From: Reticulitermes speratus
Lineage: Eukaryota; Arthropoda; Insecta; Blattodea; Rhinotermitidae
DNA length: 64,000 nucleotides
Assembly: GCA_021186555.1 (NCBI GenBank)
Contig: JAJKFL010000011.1
Coordinates: forward strand, 31,297,611-31,361,610
Reading direction: 5' to 3'
The number at the start of each line of letters is the position of its first letter. Positions within the stretch are counted from its first letter, which is position 1. The notes under the pieces were generated by a model. It worked only from the letters and a program-made list of their open reading frames with translations, made no database searches and had not been told where the DNA came from. This document shows positions 1 to 10,790 of this stretch, piece by piece. The position numbers and the translations under genes were made by a program.

Positions 1-390
1 GTCTCAGTTATACAAACCAGTCAGTTAATGTTGTACAGTGAAATAATCGCTGTTTGTTCTGAGATCCACACAAAACACATAAATACAGTCCGTACCGCGC
101 AGTAAACACACTCCGTCTCAGTTATACAAACCAGTCAGTTAATGTTGTACAGTGAAATAATCGCTGTTTGTTCTGAGATCCACACAAAACACATAAATAC
201 AGTCCGTACCGCGCAGTGAACACACTCCGTCTCAGTTATAAAAACCAATCAGTTAATGTTGTACAGTGAAATAATCGCTGTTTGTTCTGAGATCCACAAA
301 AAACACAAATACACTGTGTGGGCAGAACGTAGAATTTGTGAATGTTAAACATGGTGTACATATAGTAACCACTGGGCTTTAATGGGTTAA
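1..390 (-). repeat. 114-bp satellite array 1 inside a TTAA element (cut by window edge)
   Basis: Three 114-bp units begin at 1, 115 and 229, with very few differences. The third runs into a non-repeated terminal segment that ends in GGGTTAA at 384-390. Read on the minus strand this is TTAACCC followed by AAAGCCCAGTGG, the same terminus seen at the other 114-bp arrays and on the single-unit element at 56928-57170. The other end lies outside the window. The piggyBac-like assignment rests on the TTAA/CCC terminus only. Confidence 0.85.
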
Positions 391-617
391 ATAAGCAGAC
401 GCATCCAGCCGTCCCCCAGTATGCGGTTCGTTCCCTTGTCAATATCACGAACTACAGAACCCAAAAATATAAGGAATGAATACAGACACTCAAATAATGT
501 AATTACACTTTCTTCAAGACTCCGTCCGTATCCAAGTAAAGCCACGCATAACCGCGCACCGCTTTAAACAGTCGTCGCCACCGCAGACATTAGCAAGGAT
601 GAAAAACTAAAACTGTC

Positions 618-866
618 CCTGCCAACGTCATGAAGACATATAGGGGGAGTAGACGTATAGCTCCACTCATTCTTTACCTCGTCACTAGATGAAGGTGAGT
701 GATCTACATCACGCCCCAACCGCTTAACCCTGGGCACCCATTAAATAAGAGGCTGAGTGGGCCCCAGAGCCAGTCTGGACGTTTTGGAGAAGAGAAAATT
801 CTCTCTCTCCTGCCGGGATTCGAACCAGGATCATCCAGCCAGTAGTCCAGTCACCATCCCGGCCCC
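618..866 (-). mobile_element. SINE family A, near full length
   Basis: On the minus strand it starts with a tRNA-like head ending in a B-box-like 'ggttcgaatcc' region. The body reads 'ggggcccactcagcc', and the family-A 3' part 'gagctatacgtctactccc' ends near 618. The same order of blocks recurs in thirteen other places in this window, so this is an interspersed element and not a tRNA gene. Confidence 0.8.
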
Positions 867-1270
867 TATTAGCAATATTATGGAGTACATTTCACTTTTT
901 GGCTGCTTCTATTACGTCGGAATTAAGAAGCAATAGACATAAGACGTACATTATATAGTTGAAAAGGTGATTCAACAGGCCCTACGTAATTAAATGCAAA
1001 TATGAGACAAAGACTGAATCGTAGCTTAAACAACACTGAGGAAGGATTATGAATCTTGTGGAGGAAGAGAAATCGGTCGTCTAAGATTATGGCTCAAAAC
1101 GGAATGGTTACAATTGGTAGATAGGAAAGGCTACAGGCGTGGTGTTGATCCCTGGTATTTACACTGCGATGTGCTTCATTCTATGAGAGCGTAAGATTAT
1201 TCCAGAGGGGAGGGGTAACAGGCTGGTATAGCGGTCACGCTCTGAAGCCCCGGTTCATATTTCAGTGGTG
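867..1270. other. Unassigned intergenic stretch
   Basis: No reading frame, tandem repeat or recognised element is visible between the SINE ending at 866 and the target duplication at 1271. Confidence 0.5.
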
Positions 1271-1285
1271 TTACTGTTTATCATG

Positions 1286-1560
1286 CTGCGCTACAAGCCG
1301 GAAGGTCGCGGGTTCGATTCCCGATGGTGTCATTCGAATTTTTTATTGACATAATCATTTCGGTCGCATTATGGCCCTGGGGTCGACTCAGCCTTTAACA
1401 GAAATGAGTACCAGGAATATTTCCTGAGGGGCAAAGGCGGCCGGTGAGTACAGCTGACAACTTTACCACCTACATGTGCCGATTGTATAGAAAATCTGGG
1501 AGCCTCAGCCTCCTGGAACCCTCAGGGACTGTCCAGGCTTGTAATGGGATTGTTTTAGCT
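1286..1560 (+). mobile_element. SINE family B, 5'-truncated, with 15-bp target duplication
   Basis: The body carries the family-B blocks in order: B-box-like 'gggttcgattccc', 'gatggtgtcatt', 'ggggtcgactcagcc', 'gaaatgagtaccaggaata' and 'cttgtaatgggatt'. It is flanked by a perfect 15-bp direct repeat, ttactgtttatcatg, at 1271-1285 and 1561-1575. This fixes both ends and shows target-primed insertion with loss of the 5' part of the tRNA head. The 114-codon frame starting at 1444 lies inside this SINE and its flank and is not a gene. Confidence 0.92.
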
Positions 1561-1837
1561 TTACTGTTTATCATGACCGATGTTTGTCGTGATTTTATCC
1601 AGCACCTCCAACACCTGCCTACGCTTAAATATGCAACAACCGCCCAAGTAATTGTATCAAACCCTGGCGCACTTTGCTATGCAACCGAAGGCTGCAGTTG
1701 CGACAATTGGCGCACACGGCATTGCAATGATTACATGCATCTGCTGACGTATTGCAAAGTGATAATTAACTTATCAAGATACTGTTAATACTTACATTGT
1801 TATGGGTTGTGGCGCTATTTACTGTTATCAGTGGATA

Positions 1838-1910
1838 CCAAATTTTTCGACCTAAGGACTGCCTCCATCTTCAAGGTTGGTAACTACCTACAAGACCACA
1901 CGGTGTCACA
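1838..1910 (-). repeat. Foldback-family relic with degraded hammerhead-like core
   Basis: The minus strand reads CUUGAAGA, U, GGAGGCAG, then GAAAA. The plus strand continues through 'ggtaactacctac' into the family end motif cacacggtgtcac near 1893-1908. GAAAC has become GAAAA and the first core base is changed, so the motif is decayed. The order of parts suggests inverted halves joined together. Confidence 0.45.
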
Positions 1911-2243
1911 ACACCAGAATAAGAAACCACGCCGTCGCAAAAACCACAAATCTTACACATTTATTTCGAATAATTTCTAGTCGTAATAAAACAAACTTAA
2001 AAGCAATTCATATTGGGAAACTCCAAAATACAAGATGGGGCGCTGACCGCCATATCGCACGCAGTAATTTGCAGTTGAACCCACAACAGCTCCTGGGATT
2101 CCAGCTCGTTTCCGAGAACGATTATGCAAATTCTTTGATCGTCTGCGGAGCCTCAGAATCATGGCTCAAGTGAACAGTCCTAAGCATTTACTGGGAGAAA
2201 AAAATACTGGAAAGAACTTACGATACCAACCTTCCTACAAGGC
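1911..2243. other. Unassigned stretch
   Basis: No supported feature. Short overlapping reading frames on both strands lack any recognisable domain. Confidence 0.4.
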
Positions 2244-2435
2244 TTAACCATTCAAAGCCCAGTGGTAACTGTAAGCACCATCTGTTGCGACATTAATAAA
2301 CCGACGCAGTTTGTCTGCTTATTGTATTTAGTGGTATTCTCTGCAATAAACAGCGATCATGTCCCTAGGCAGCATTAACTGGTCGGTATTTGTAATGGAG
2401 AAATTGCTGACTGTGAGGTTGGTACTGAATTTTTA
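2244..2435 (+). mobile_element. Solo TTAA (piggyBac-like) MITE, diverged and 3'-truncated
   Basis: It starts TTAACCATTCAAAGCCCAGT at 2244, then follows the block order of the 114-bp satellite unit: 'aataaacagcgat', then 'gcattaactggtc', then 'ggtactgaattttta'. It has only one unit. The right end is lost where the dispersed repeat at 2433 begins, so the second TTAA is not seen. Divergence from the arrays is high, which suggests an old copy. Confidence 0.7.
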
Positions 2436-2975
2436 GGCGCTTTCGCAAAATTTCGAAAAGCGACTATTAGCTTCATCATGTCTGTCCGTCCGCTGTCCGC
2501 ACGTAACGACTCGGCTCCCACTGGACGGATTTTCATTAAATTTGATATTTTGGGATTTTTCGATAATCTATCAAGAAAATTCAAGTTTCATTAAAATCTG
2601 ACAAGAATTAACGTGTACTTTACGTGAAGACCTATGTACAGTTATGATAATATCTCGATGAATTCTTCTTAGAATGAGAAATGTTTCAGACAAAAGTTGT
2701 AGAGAAAATCAAAACACACATTTTATGTTCAATAACTTTTTCCCAAAAATCGTGCCGTTTATGGGATAATGTGGAAAAGCATGGTGGAGCCAGACAGGCC
2801 ACAGATGACAATATAATATGGCGCATGAGCTTTGCATGCGGGCTAACTAAAGCAAGAATACAGATATACATTCAAAATATTTTATACTTATTGCTCATCC
2901 ACGGTAACAATGGTTACGCGAACGCGCCCCAATGTTATGTTATACGTACATTGCCAGTCTTGATATATATAATTT
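2433..2975 (-). repeat. Dispersed repeat, copy 1 (paired with 60273-60790)
   Basis: About 540 bp matches 60273-60790 block by block, for example 'caagtttcattaaaatctga', 'cttcttagaatgagaaat' and 'ccagacaggccacagatgac'. On the minus strand both copies keep a short readable segment, with residues such as [12 protein letters not shown] and [11 protein letters not shown]. From memory, peptides like this recur in spurious arthropod gene models. I cannot assign a family. No long frame survives, so it is annotated as a repeat and not as a gene. Confidence 0.75.
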
Positions 2976-3176
2976 AGATGAATGTCAATCACAAGTGAGT
3001 TACATTAATGATTTTCCAACTCGTATTTGCTCATCAATTTGTACGCACTTTGTCCCATTAGTGCAGTCACATGACGTTATGTCTATTTATTACTTATACA
3101 ACAACGCCGTCTATAATTCACATGTCGAACGACGCACTTGCAATGAGTAATGAATCTGCAATGTCGCAGACATAAG

Positions 3177-3654
3177 TGCAAGTTGCTTAATTCTAGGCAC
3201 TATAAAGTTGCTTAATTTTAGGCACTATCAAGTTGCTTAATTTTAGGCACTATCAAGTTTCTTAATTTTAGGCACTATCAAGTTGCTTAATTTTAGGCAC
3301 TATCAAGTTGCTTAATTTTAGGCACTATCAAGTTGCTTAATTTTAGGCACTATCAAGTTGCTTAATTTTAGGCACTATCAAGTTGCTTAATTTTAGGCAC
3401 TATCAAGTTGCTTAATTTTAGGCGCTATCAAGTTGCTTAATTTTAGGCACTATCAAGTTGCTTAATTTTAGGCACTATCAAGTTGCTTAATTTTAGGCAC
3501 TATCAAGTTGCTTAATTTTAGGCACTATCAAGTTGCTTAATTTTAGGCACTATCAAGTTGCTTAATTTTAGGCACTATCAAGTTGCTTAATTTTAGGCGC
3601 CATCAAGTTGCTTAATTTTAGGCACTATCAAGTTGCTTAATTTTAGGCACTATC
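3177..3654. repeat. 25-bp minisatellite, about 19 copies
   Basis: The unit is built on 'agttgcttaattttaggc' plus 'actatca'. The period is exactly 25 bp and copies are nearly identical, with single changes such as cac to cgc at 3421 and 3596. The first copies, near 3190, are the most divergent. No reading frame is maintained. Confidence 0.97.
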
Positions 3655-3674
3655 CCGAGATTTGCCTGGAGAAA

Positions 3675-6180
3675 GGGAGAAAAATTATGGAAGCCCTCAG
3701 TCAGTATAGTCGGTGTTCAAGCCGAGATTTGGATCCAGAATCTCCCGCGCACGAAACCAGACTGGGGTGGCAAACGTTAAATTTTCCGTAACACAAAAAC
3801 TTTTCCTAACTTTCGGCATTTTTTTAACTGTTAATACAGAGTGGCGCGAAAGCCACTCGAACACGGCCTTTCTGTTGTCAAGCATCGAGTTGCCAAGGGG
3901 CTTCTGCGTCACCCTGTATATCAAAATACACGCACGTTTATATAACATGTCTCCTGTCCCTAGCTTCCCAGTCTTATCGCCACCAGACTGATAACTACAT
4001 AAAGCCTACAAAAACAGCAGTTTACCTAAACAAAAGTTGCACCCGTAGTCTCCGTTTCTGCGCGTAACGCCACTATTTCATACAGATATTGAGTTGAAAT
4101 AAGATCATTTTTATATAACATTCTTACGTTGTTCCACGAGCGACCGAGATCAGTAATTCCAGCGGGGAGGTGAAGGCCCTGTCGCCGATAAACTACATTG
4201 CGTACGGACACCGACGGTGATATTCACTATTAAATGGAAAGTCCTACGACAGGGGGTGCCGACGTCTCAGCTTTATGCACGTCGAATGTACAGTGCTTGT
4301 TTGTGAGCGGGTGGAGGGGACGTATTGAGAAAACAGAATCAATTGGTCCCCGGCTGTCACTACAAGCTACATGCATTAGACTGGGCCCGGTAGACACAGC
4401 GCTCGGCACTAGGAATGCGTGGACATTTGTGCAGTACCGTTCGGTATTTATGCGAAATCTTCTCTTTAATTCATTTTACTTCCTTTTCCCCGTTCTTTAT
4501 TTCCTTCTACCGTTCTCGTTTTCAGAGATTAAAAAAAAAAGTCAGTAAGATAACGAAATAAGAAAACCGTATTTTGTCACAGAAATACTAAAATCACTGG
4601 CATGAAGCCGATAAAAACTTCACTGGTCTACTGTACAAAATAAAACGCCACCAACAACACGCATACTGACACGCACAGACACTCCCCGGCTTACGCAGTA
4701 GTTGCGTTCTGGAATGCCAGACACAAATCGAATTATGCGCAACTCGGAACTCAGGACACATACGGTCAACTATATATATGTATACACAGGGAAGACAGGT
4801 CGAAATTCAAACTACAACACACCGGAACCCGATCGGCTGCAGCATGACCACCCCACCGCAAGTGTTATCGCCCAGCAGTATTCTCTCGCCACCTTGGTCT
4901 AATTTAAATTTCATTCCCGCAAGGAAATATTCGGAGCGGGTTTTAAAAGACGTTAATGGTTCCTTCTTTCATTTTCTTTAAATTGTATAACTCTAAATTA
5001 CGTCTGGAAAGCCTAGACAAACGATATGCACTAAGCGGTGTTGCCGTATAGACAATTGCTATCGTTAAACACTGGAAATGTAATACGGATTGAAACACAC
5101 TTGCCACAGCGTCCATCTTCGTACTTGCTAACATATAGAGGACACACGAGCGGACGTTCATCCTTTATATACAGGGCTGCTTCGTCATTACATCAACTAC
5201 GCACGTGACGTCATAAATCCACGCGCTTCTCCACTGCCTCTTTCATTCTTAGTTTATTCTTAAATCAAACAAAACGGTAATGTCATGCTCATAAGTGCAG
5301 CCATCTGGTTCTACTATGTTGAATTATATGTCCCATGCTCAACTATTTCTTCTGCCTCAGAACGCACATCTCAGAGAACACACCCGGTAACCAGGACAAC
5401 AATGTTACATGCTCAGCTGTTTCTCTGTATCAGCGCTTACCTCACAGAGAACATGTCAACAACAGGAACCACGGTAACCAGGGCGTGACTCACATCACAG
5501 GTGTGACTCACACACACACAGGCACTACTCTAAACACTGCTTAACATCCGGGAGATCCACAGTTCAAATCTCCGCCCCCCAAGGTGCGGCCATCCTGACC
5601 GAAATATTTCATGATTTTTACGTGTCCTTCCAGGCATATGTCAGGCTACATCTCAAATCGAACCGCGACCGCATCCTTTCAAATCCTTTCCCATTCTTTA
5701 TTCACAAATCATCATACGCGTTGACGCCATATAATATGGGCTACTGAGAGCGTCGTTAAACAAACCGTACATAAATATTTAAGGCTTACCGCATTCTGAG
5801 TAAAGAGGTCGGCGCTTGTAATCTTAATACGACTGACATGTTGATAGGGGAAGGGAAACTGAGATATGCCCCGGGTGGGGAGAATCTGCAGGTGGTCCGG
5901 ATCATTCTGACATTTCCCGCTGGGGCGCTTTTTCTCGCCGCTAGGATCCAGAGAAAACAAATGACAAACGGGTTTAATTTCGAGATGGTAACCGTAAATT
6001 TCTTTCGGTGGAAAAGTGTCGCGGCGACCTGGGACTCCCCAGTCTTTTAAGTTAACCTCTATGCACCGCTGTAGTCAGGTCAAAGCATCTTGGGACTGGC
6101 ACAGCAGTTAATTTATAGGCTGTGTAATGAGAGCAGCTTCTGATACGGCCGGTACTGCAGGTCTCTGTTGTTGTCACAGG
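3675..6180. other. Unassigned 2.5-kb stretch with an element end near 3925
   Basis: The minus strand from about 3930 begins with a 'tatacagggtgacgcag' type end. This is the TACAGGGTG start seen at many insect DNA transposons, and an 83-codon frame follows that I do not recognise. A fragment near 5741 ('gagcgtcgttaaacaaacc') recurs in diverged form near 7060, 21497, 50115 and 51286 and marks a small dispersed repeat. The rest holds short unsupported frames only. Confidence 0.4.
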
Positions 6181-6224
6181 GACTGAAGGTTTGTACCTAA
6201 ATAAATGGAGAAGAAAGTGACAGG

Positions 6225-6785
6225 CAGATTGACTGACTAGATGGTTGAATGGCTGATCTGTTAATCAACAAATTAACAAACCAGTCAATTGATTGCCCAG
6301 CTGGTTGAATGGCTGTTCTACCAATCAACCAATTAACAAACCAGCCAATTGATTGCATAGCTGGTTGGATGACTGATCTACGAAACAACCAATTAACAAA
6401 CCAGCCAATTGATTGCTTAGCTGGTTGGATGACTGATCTACGAAACAACTAATTAACAAACCAGCCAACTGATTGCCTAGCTGGTTGGATGACTGTACTA
6501 ACAATCAACCAATTAACCAACCAGCCAACCGACTGTCTAGCTGGTTGGATGACTGATCTACGAAACAACCAATTAACAAACCAACAAATTGCCTACATGG
6601 TAGGATAGACGATCTACCAAACAACCAATTAACTAACAAACGATTCAAGCAAGTGACTGATTCGACAGCTGACTAACCAACCAATTAACTAATTATCTAA
6701 TGATCCAACCAAACAAGTCATCAAATAGTTGACAGACTGATTAACCGATCAACTAATTAAACAAAGCGGTTAATCCAATGAAACA
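6225..6785. repeat. 60-bp minisatellite, degenerating rightwards
   Basis: Units of about 60 bp are built from 'aaccaattaacaaaccagcc', 'aattgattgcctagctggtt' and 'ggatgactgatctacgaaac'. Copies are clear from 6240 to 6590. They then break up into shorter 'caaccaattaac' pieces up to about 6785. The 83-codon minus-strand frame here is the repeat translated. Confidence 0.9.
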
Positions 6786-6876
6786 TACAGTCGACTGGAC
6801 AAAATTTCATCAACCCGAAGCGACATAATTTATGTTATGGTACAACTCACCAAATGTCTTCAGGAAGATCAAGAGA

Positions 6877-6992
6877 TAACCTGTCCCTGTGTCACTCTGT
6901 CCATCACAAATCCCAGGCGGCAGGCCTGGGATCGAACCCGGGTCACCGCGGTGGGAAGCCGGCGACTAACCGCCTGAGCCATGACACGGCCC
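6877..6992 (-). mobile_element. SINE family C, head and start of body only
   Basis: The minus strand reads 'gggccgtgtcatggctcagg', 'cggttagtcgccggc', then the B-box-like 'gggttcgatccca' and 'tgggatttgtgatggaca'. The family-C 3' half is missing. The tRNA-like boxes are good, but the downstream family-C sequence shows this is a SINE head and not a tRNA gene. Confidence 0.8.
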
Positions 6993-7402
6993 ACTGCTAG
7001 CTATTGATTCGACGACCTCTCCTACAATTCGACGTTCTGACAGTCTGAGCAGCTCCAAGCGTCGTCAAATAAACCGCAAGTCGCTTAATCCTACAGTATA
7101 TTATAACCGGTGCACTGTCATATAATGCTCTGCTATAACAAATGTTTGATGGGTTTTTATCTTAGTAACACAGGCTACGTAGAATAGAATGGCAGAATTC
7201 CAACTGAATTTAGTTCACGGGAAAGGCAAATGTTCTACAGTAAATTGTAGTACTGTAGACTCTCGAATGAACGGACTAATAGGGGGAGTGGTTGGTACGA
7301 TAATGCCGATAGTCCGGTACTTCCGAATTATGTGTGTATATATAGCCTAAAAGTTGCCAAAACAGTAATACAGTACTGTACATATAACACTAATGCATAC
7401 AT
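6993..7402. other. Unassigned stretch with possible pogo-like fragment
   Basis: Around 7256-7320 there is 'gactctcgaatgaacggac' followed by 'gatagtccggtac', weakly similar to the CCTCG and CCGGA ends at 63509-63572. Otherwise no feature is seen. Confidence 0.3.
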
Positions 7403-7412
7403 ATAGGCCTGA

Positions 7413-7631
7413 TTTCTTTAATGGCTCGACAGCCCCTTGGGCCCAAGACCGCTCATTTTTCGAGGCCTCACGATCACACCACACTCGTAGGACTCCTCTG
7501 TACAAGTGATCAGCCCGTCGCAGAGACCTCTACCTGACAACACACACTCACAAGAGACAGACAACCATGCCCTAGCGGATCAACCCACATCCCAGTAAGC
7601 GAGCGGCCGTAGACCCACGCCTTAACCGCGC
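7413..7631 (-). mobile_element. SINE family E (tRNA-Leu-like head), tail type 1
   Basis: The minus strand carries 'ggcgtgggtctacggccgct', 'cgcttactgggatgtggg', 'tgtctcttgtgagtgtgtgt', 'gaggtctctgcgacgggctg', and then the tail 'gcctcgaaaaatgagcggtc'. A near-identical direct repeat flanks it: ataggcctgat at 7402-7412 and atagcctgat at 7632-7641. The head resembles tRNA-Leu (GGCCGNGNGGTCTAAGGCG), which is clearer in the copy at 41851. Confidence 0.82.
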
Positions 7632-7975
7632 ATAGCCTGATACTGTACAAAAATAATTCACCTGTATGAATGTTAATTGGACTGTAATAAATTTCAGATA
7701 AACATAACAAATCCACGATCAGGGTTATCAAAACAGCAACACACTACAACCTCCAGGCGAGTGTCAGCACAGACTGAGCGCGCTCCGTGTCCGCCACGTA
7801 GCGGCCGCTTGCTAATAACGTCAAGACCGCTAATTTCACATATGCCATGGCGGACGAAAATTTCGGAACCAAAAGATTTCGCCCGTTATTTCAGAGATCG
7901 TACATAAGATGTCCGTTAATTCGAGGGTCTACAGTAACTGGCCGGACTTAGCTTAAGAACTGACGGAAACTGAAA

Positions 7976-8620
7976 ATACCTCAGTCAAGATACCTAAGTC
8001 AAGATACCGTCAGACAAATACCTCAGTCAAGATACCTAATAAAGATTCAGATACCTCAGTCAAGATACCTCATTCAAGATACCTCATCAATAACCTAGTC
8101 AAGATACCTCAGTCAAGATACCTCAGACAAGATACCTCAGTCACGATACCTCATCAGATACCCTGCAATACCTCAGTCAAGATACCTCAGTCAGATACCT
8201 CATCAAGATACCTATCAGATACCTCAGTCAAGATACCTCATCGATCACATACCTCCGTCAAGATACCTCAGACAAACGATACCTCAGTCAAGATACCTCA
8301 GTCAGATACCTCAGTCAAGATACCGAATACCGCAGCAACATTCGATACCTCAGCAAGATACCTAGCAAATACCTCAGTCAAGATACTCAGTCAATGATAC
8401 CTTCGCAACATACCATCAGTAAATTACCTCAGACAAATACCCAGCAGATACCTCAGTCAGAACCTCAGACAATACCTCAGTCAACCTCATCAACCTCACA
8501 ATCCTACGATACCCATCAAGATACTCACAACATCCCAGTCAAACCTCACAATACCTCTCAGATACCTCAGTCAGAACCATCAAGAACCACAGACCTCGCA
8601 AACTCATCAGATCCTCCAAC
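7976..8620. repeat. Indel-rich array of a 12-14 bp motif
   Basis: Dozens of copies of 'gatacctcagtcaa' occur with deletions and substitutions in almost every unit. Disorder increases after about 8390, where only scattered 'cctca' and 'atacc' remain. The 95-codon frame at 8394-8681 is this repeat read through and not a gene. Confidence 0.93.
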
Positions 8621-8996
8621 ACTCAGTCATACCCAATTCGCGCAACCCTGGACGAACTGTTACAAGCTCAACTTAACGTAACTTGTAAGTTCTGCTAGGA
8701 AGATCCCGAGTTACCGGCGACGTTAAATTAACACAGTTGCGAGCACGTCCATGCTTGTGATACGTCACAGAAAGTTGTCAAGAGAAGTTCTGGGACCTTC
8801 TCTGATATGCGAGAACCAAAGAGAAACTTTGTAACTTTCAAATCCATCATTGAAATTGCTCCATTGTTAATTCGAAGACTACAAAAGTTTAAACACAGTT
8901 ATTACGCTCAGAAAACATCTAACAATTATGCGTTGTTGTTCGCATTACATATAAATACCAATTATTTTATATAGATTATCAATATTTTATATATCA

Positions 8997-9228
8997 CCGG
9001 GTCAGTACATGTGGGATTTGTGGTAGACAAAGTGGCACTGGGACAGGTTCTTCCCGAGTACTTCGGTTTTTCCCCTATCAATTTCATTCCACCGGTGCTC
9101 CATTACTTGGAAAAACGAAAAAAAAACTAATCATCTTCATCACAGGTTGCACAATAAGCCTTATGGCTGCGGTGCGTCCGTAGCATCTGCTGCGGGGCCC
9201 TTCACCCCTCCCCACCCCAAAATAAAAC
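8997..9228 (+). mobile_element. SINE family C, 5'-truncated
   Basis: It begins inside the body ('catgtgggatttgtggtaga'), continues with 'ttcattccaccggtgctcca', and ends with 'gcatctgctgcggggccctt' followed by an A-rich tail. The tRNA-like head is missing. Confidence 0.88.
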
Positions 9229-9470
9229 CATAACCGAAACTGACGTGACTTCAGCACAAACATCTTCCAAAGAACACCTTCCTTTTCAGATGTCACATAT
9301 CTCTGGTGTCCATTTACCTAACGTTTCAAAGCTATTCGCAGCACAGACACAACATTAGGTCAAACACTATTTGTTCTTACATCCCCTTAAATATTCAGCA
9401 TACCGCAAAATGTTTCACACAAGACTTGGATAGCCTACTGACCGCTGAGTTACGTTATATGTAAACTGGT
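9229..9470. other. Unassigned gap
   Basis: A short stretch between two SINEs with no visible feature. Confidence 0.4.
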
Positions 9471-9481
9471 CATGATCTGTA

Positions 9482-9797
9482 AGGTAAAGGTAAAGGTAAA
9501 GCTATCCCATTACAAGCCTAGACAGGCCCTTAGGGTTCCAGGAGGTTGAGGCTCCGAGATTTCTAGACAATCGGCACAAGAAGGGGTTAAGGTTGTCACT
9601 CCTACGCACCGGCAGCCTTTACCTCCAGGAAATATTCCTGGTACTCATTTCTGTTAGAGGCTGAGTCGACCCCAGGGTCACAGTGCGACCGCAAGGATTA
9701 TGTCAATGAAAAATTCCAATGACACCATCGGGAATCGAACCCACAACCTTCCAGCTTGTAGCGCATTGCCTCAACCAACTGCGCCACCGCGTGTCTC
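9482..9797 (-). mobile_element. SINE family B, full length with (GGTAAA)n tail and target duplication
   Basis: The minus strand has the head 'cgcggtggcgcagttggttg' with A-box-like and 'gggttcgattcccg' B-box-like parts, then the complete family-B body. Its 3' end is a short (TTTACC)n array, seen as aaggtaaaggtaaaggtaaa at the low-coordinate end. An 11-bp direct repeat with one mismatch flanks it (catgatctgta at 9471, catgatgtgta at 9798). This is the best full-length family-B copy in the window. Confidence 0.92.
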
Positions 9798-9825
9798 CAT
9801 GATGTGTATTCACTAAATATAATCA

Positions 9826-10130
9826 CGGTATTAAATCAAGAAGAATTAGATGGGCGGAGCAAGTGGCACGTAAGGGGGAGAGGAGAGGTGTAATACAGGG
9901 TTTTGGTGAAAAAACCTGAAGTAAAGAGACCATTTGAAAGACCTAGGATTAGAAGGGAGGATGATATTAAAAAGGCAATCGGTTGAGAGGGTATTGAGTG
10001 GACGGACCTGGCTTAGCGTATGGGCAAATTGTTGGCTGCTGTGAATGCGGTAATGAAACTTCGGATTCCATAAAATGCGGGGAATTTCTTGACTAGCTGA
10101 GAAACTGTTAGCTTCTCAAGAACTACGCCA
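9826..10130 (+). pseudogene. LINE-1-type (local family 1) reverse-transcriptase C-terminal relic
   Basis: The plus strand encodes fragments of the conserved non-LTR retrotransposon C-terminal end: [17 protein letters not shown], then a broken GRPR-like basic block, then AVNAVMKLRIP-like residues. The 3' untranslated block 'gcggggaatttcttgacta' follows. Stops and frameshifts interrupt it. The same region is better preserved at 31105-31730. It was not mobile on its own: the upstream catalytic domain is absent. Confidence 0.8.
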
Positions 10131-10790
10131 CATATACTTAGTTAATATGTAAATTCTTTGTAGGAAGAGCCATTTAAGTTTCAAGCACAGTAAGGCCACA
10201 TAAGACATAACTACGGCGACGAAAGTTGTGATAACTGGTAACGCGGAAATGATTTGGAAGGAAGCGGCCTAGGGCTGCGACACTATCCTGGCGTTTGTCA
10301 CGAGACATCGACGAAAATCACGAAAACCCTCATGAAATCTGTGGCCCTGGTCAAGATGCGAACAGGGCACCACCCGAATACAAGACACGATGTTCACGAT
10401 GCTCAACTGGCCTGCAGTCAGTCAGCAATTCGACACTGTACAAACCCCCACAGTTGAAAAACTGACTTCACTTACGATCAATCAGCAGCGGTAAGAGTGA
10501 AGGCAAGTTGTTATAACCGCAATATAGGCAGACACCCGCATCCTGGCTGTAACCTTTCAACGTCGGGCTCAGCCCCGCTTGGTATAAACTACACCTTTGT
10601 GTTTGCCGACGCCTCTTCTTCTCTCTCACAGATTTTTCTTTCAGTCAAATGTCTCACACAAAGTGGCGATGATGAGAGAGGGACTGGCCTTAAAGATACA
10701 AAGAAACTTAGCGTTCAAAACAGATTCCATTCACATTCCCTCACTTTATAACGTTCAGGCGCGAGCACAGTACACAGCTATATCAAGTCA
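10131..10790. other. Unassigned stretch
   Basis: Two overlapping short plus-strand frames (10497-10794) show no domain. No repeat is visible up to the TTAA element at 10791. Confidence 0.4.
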
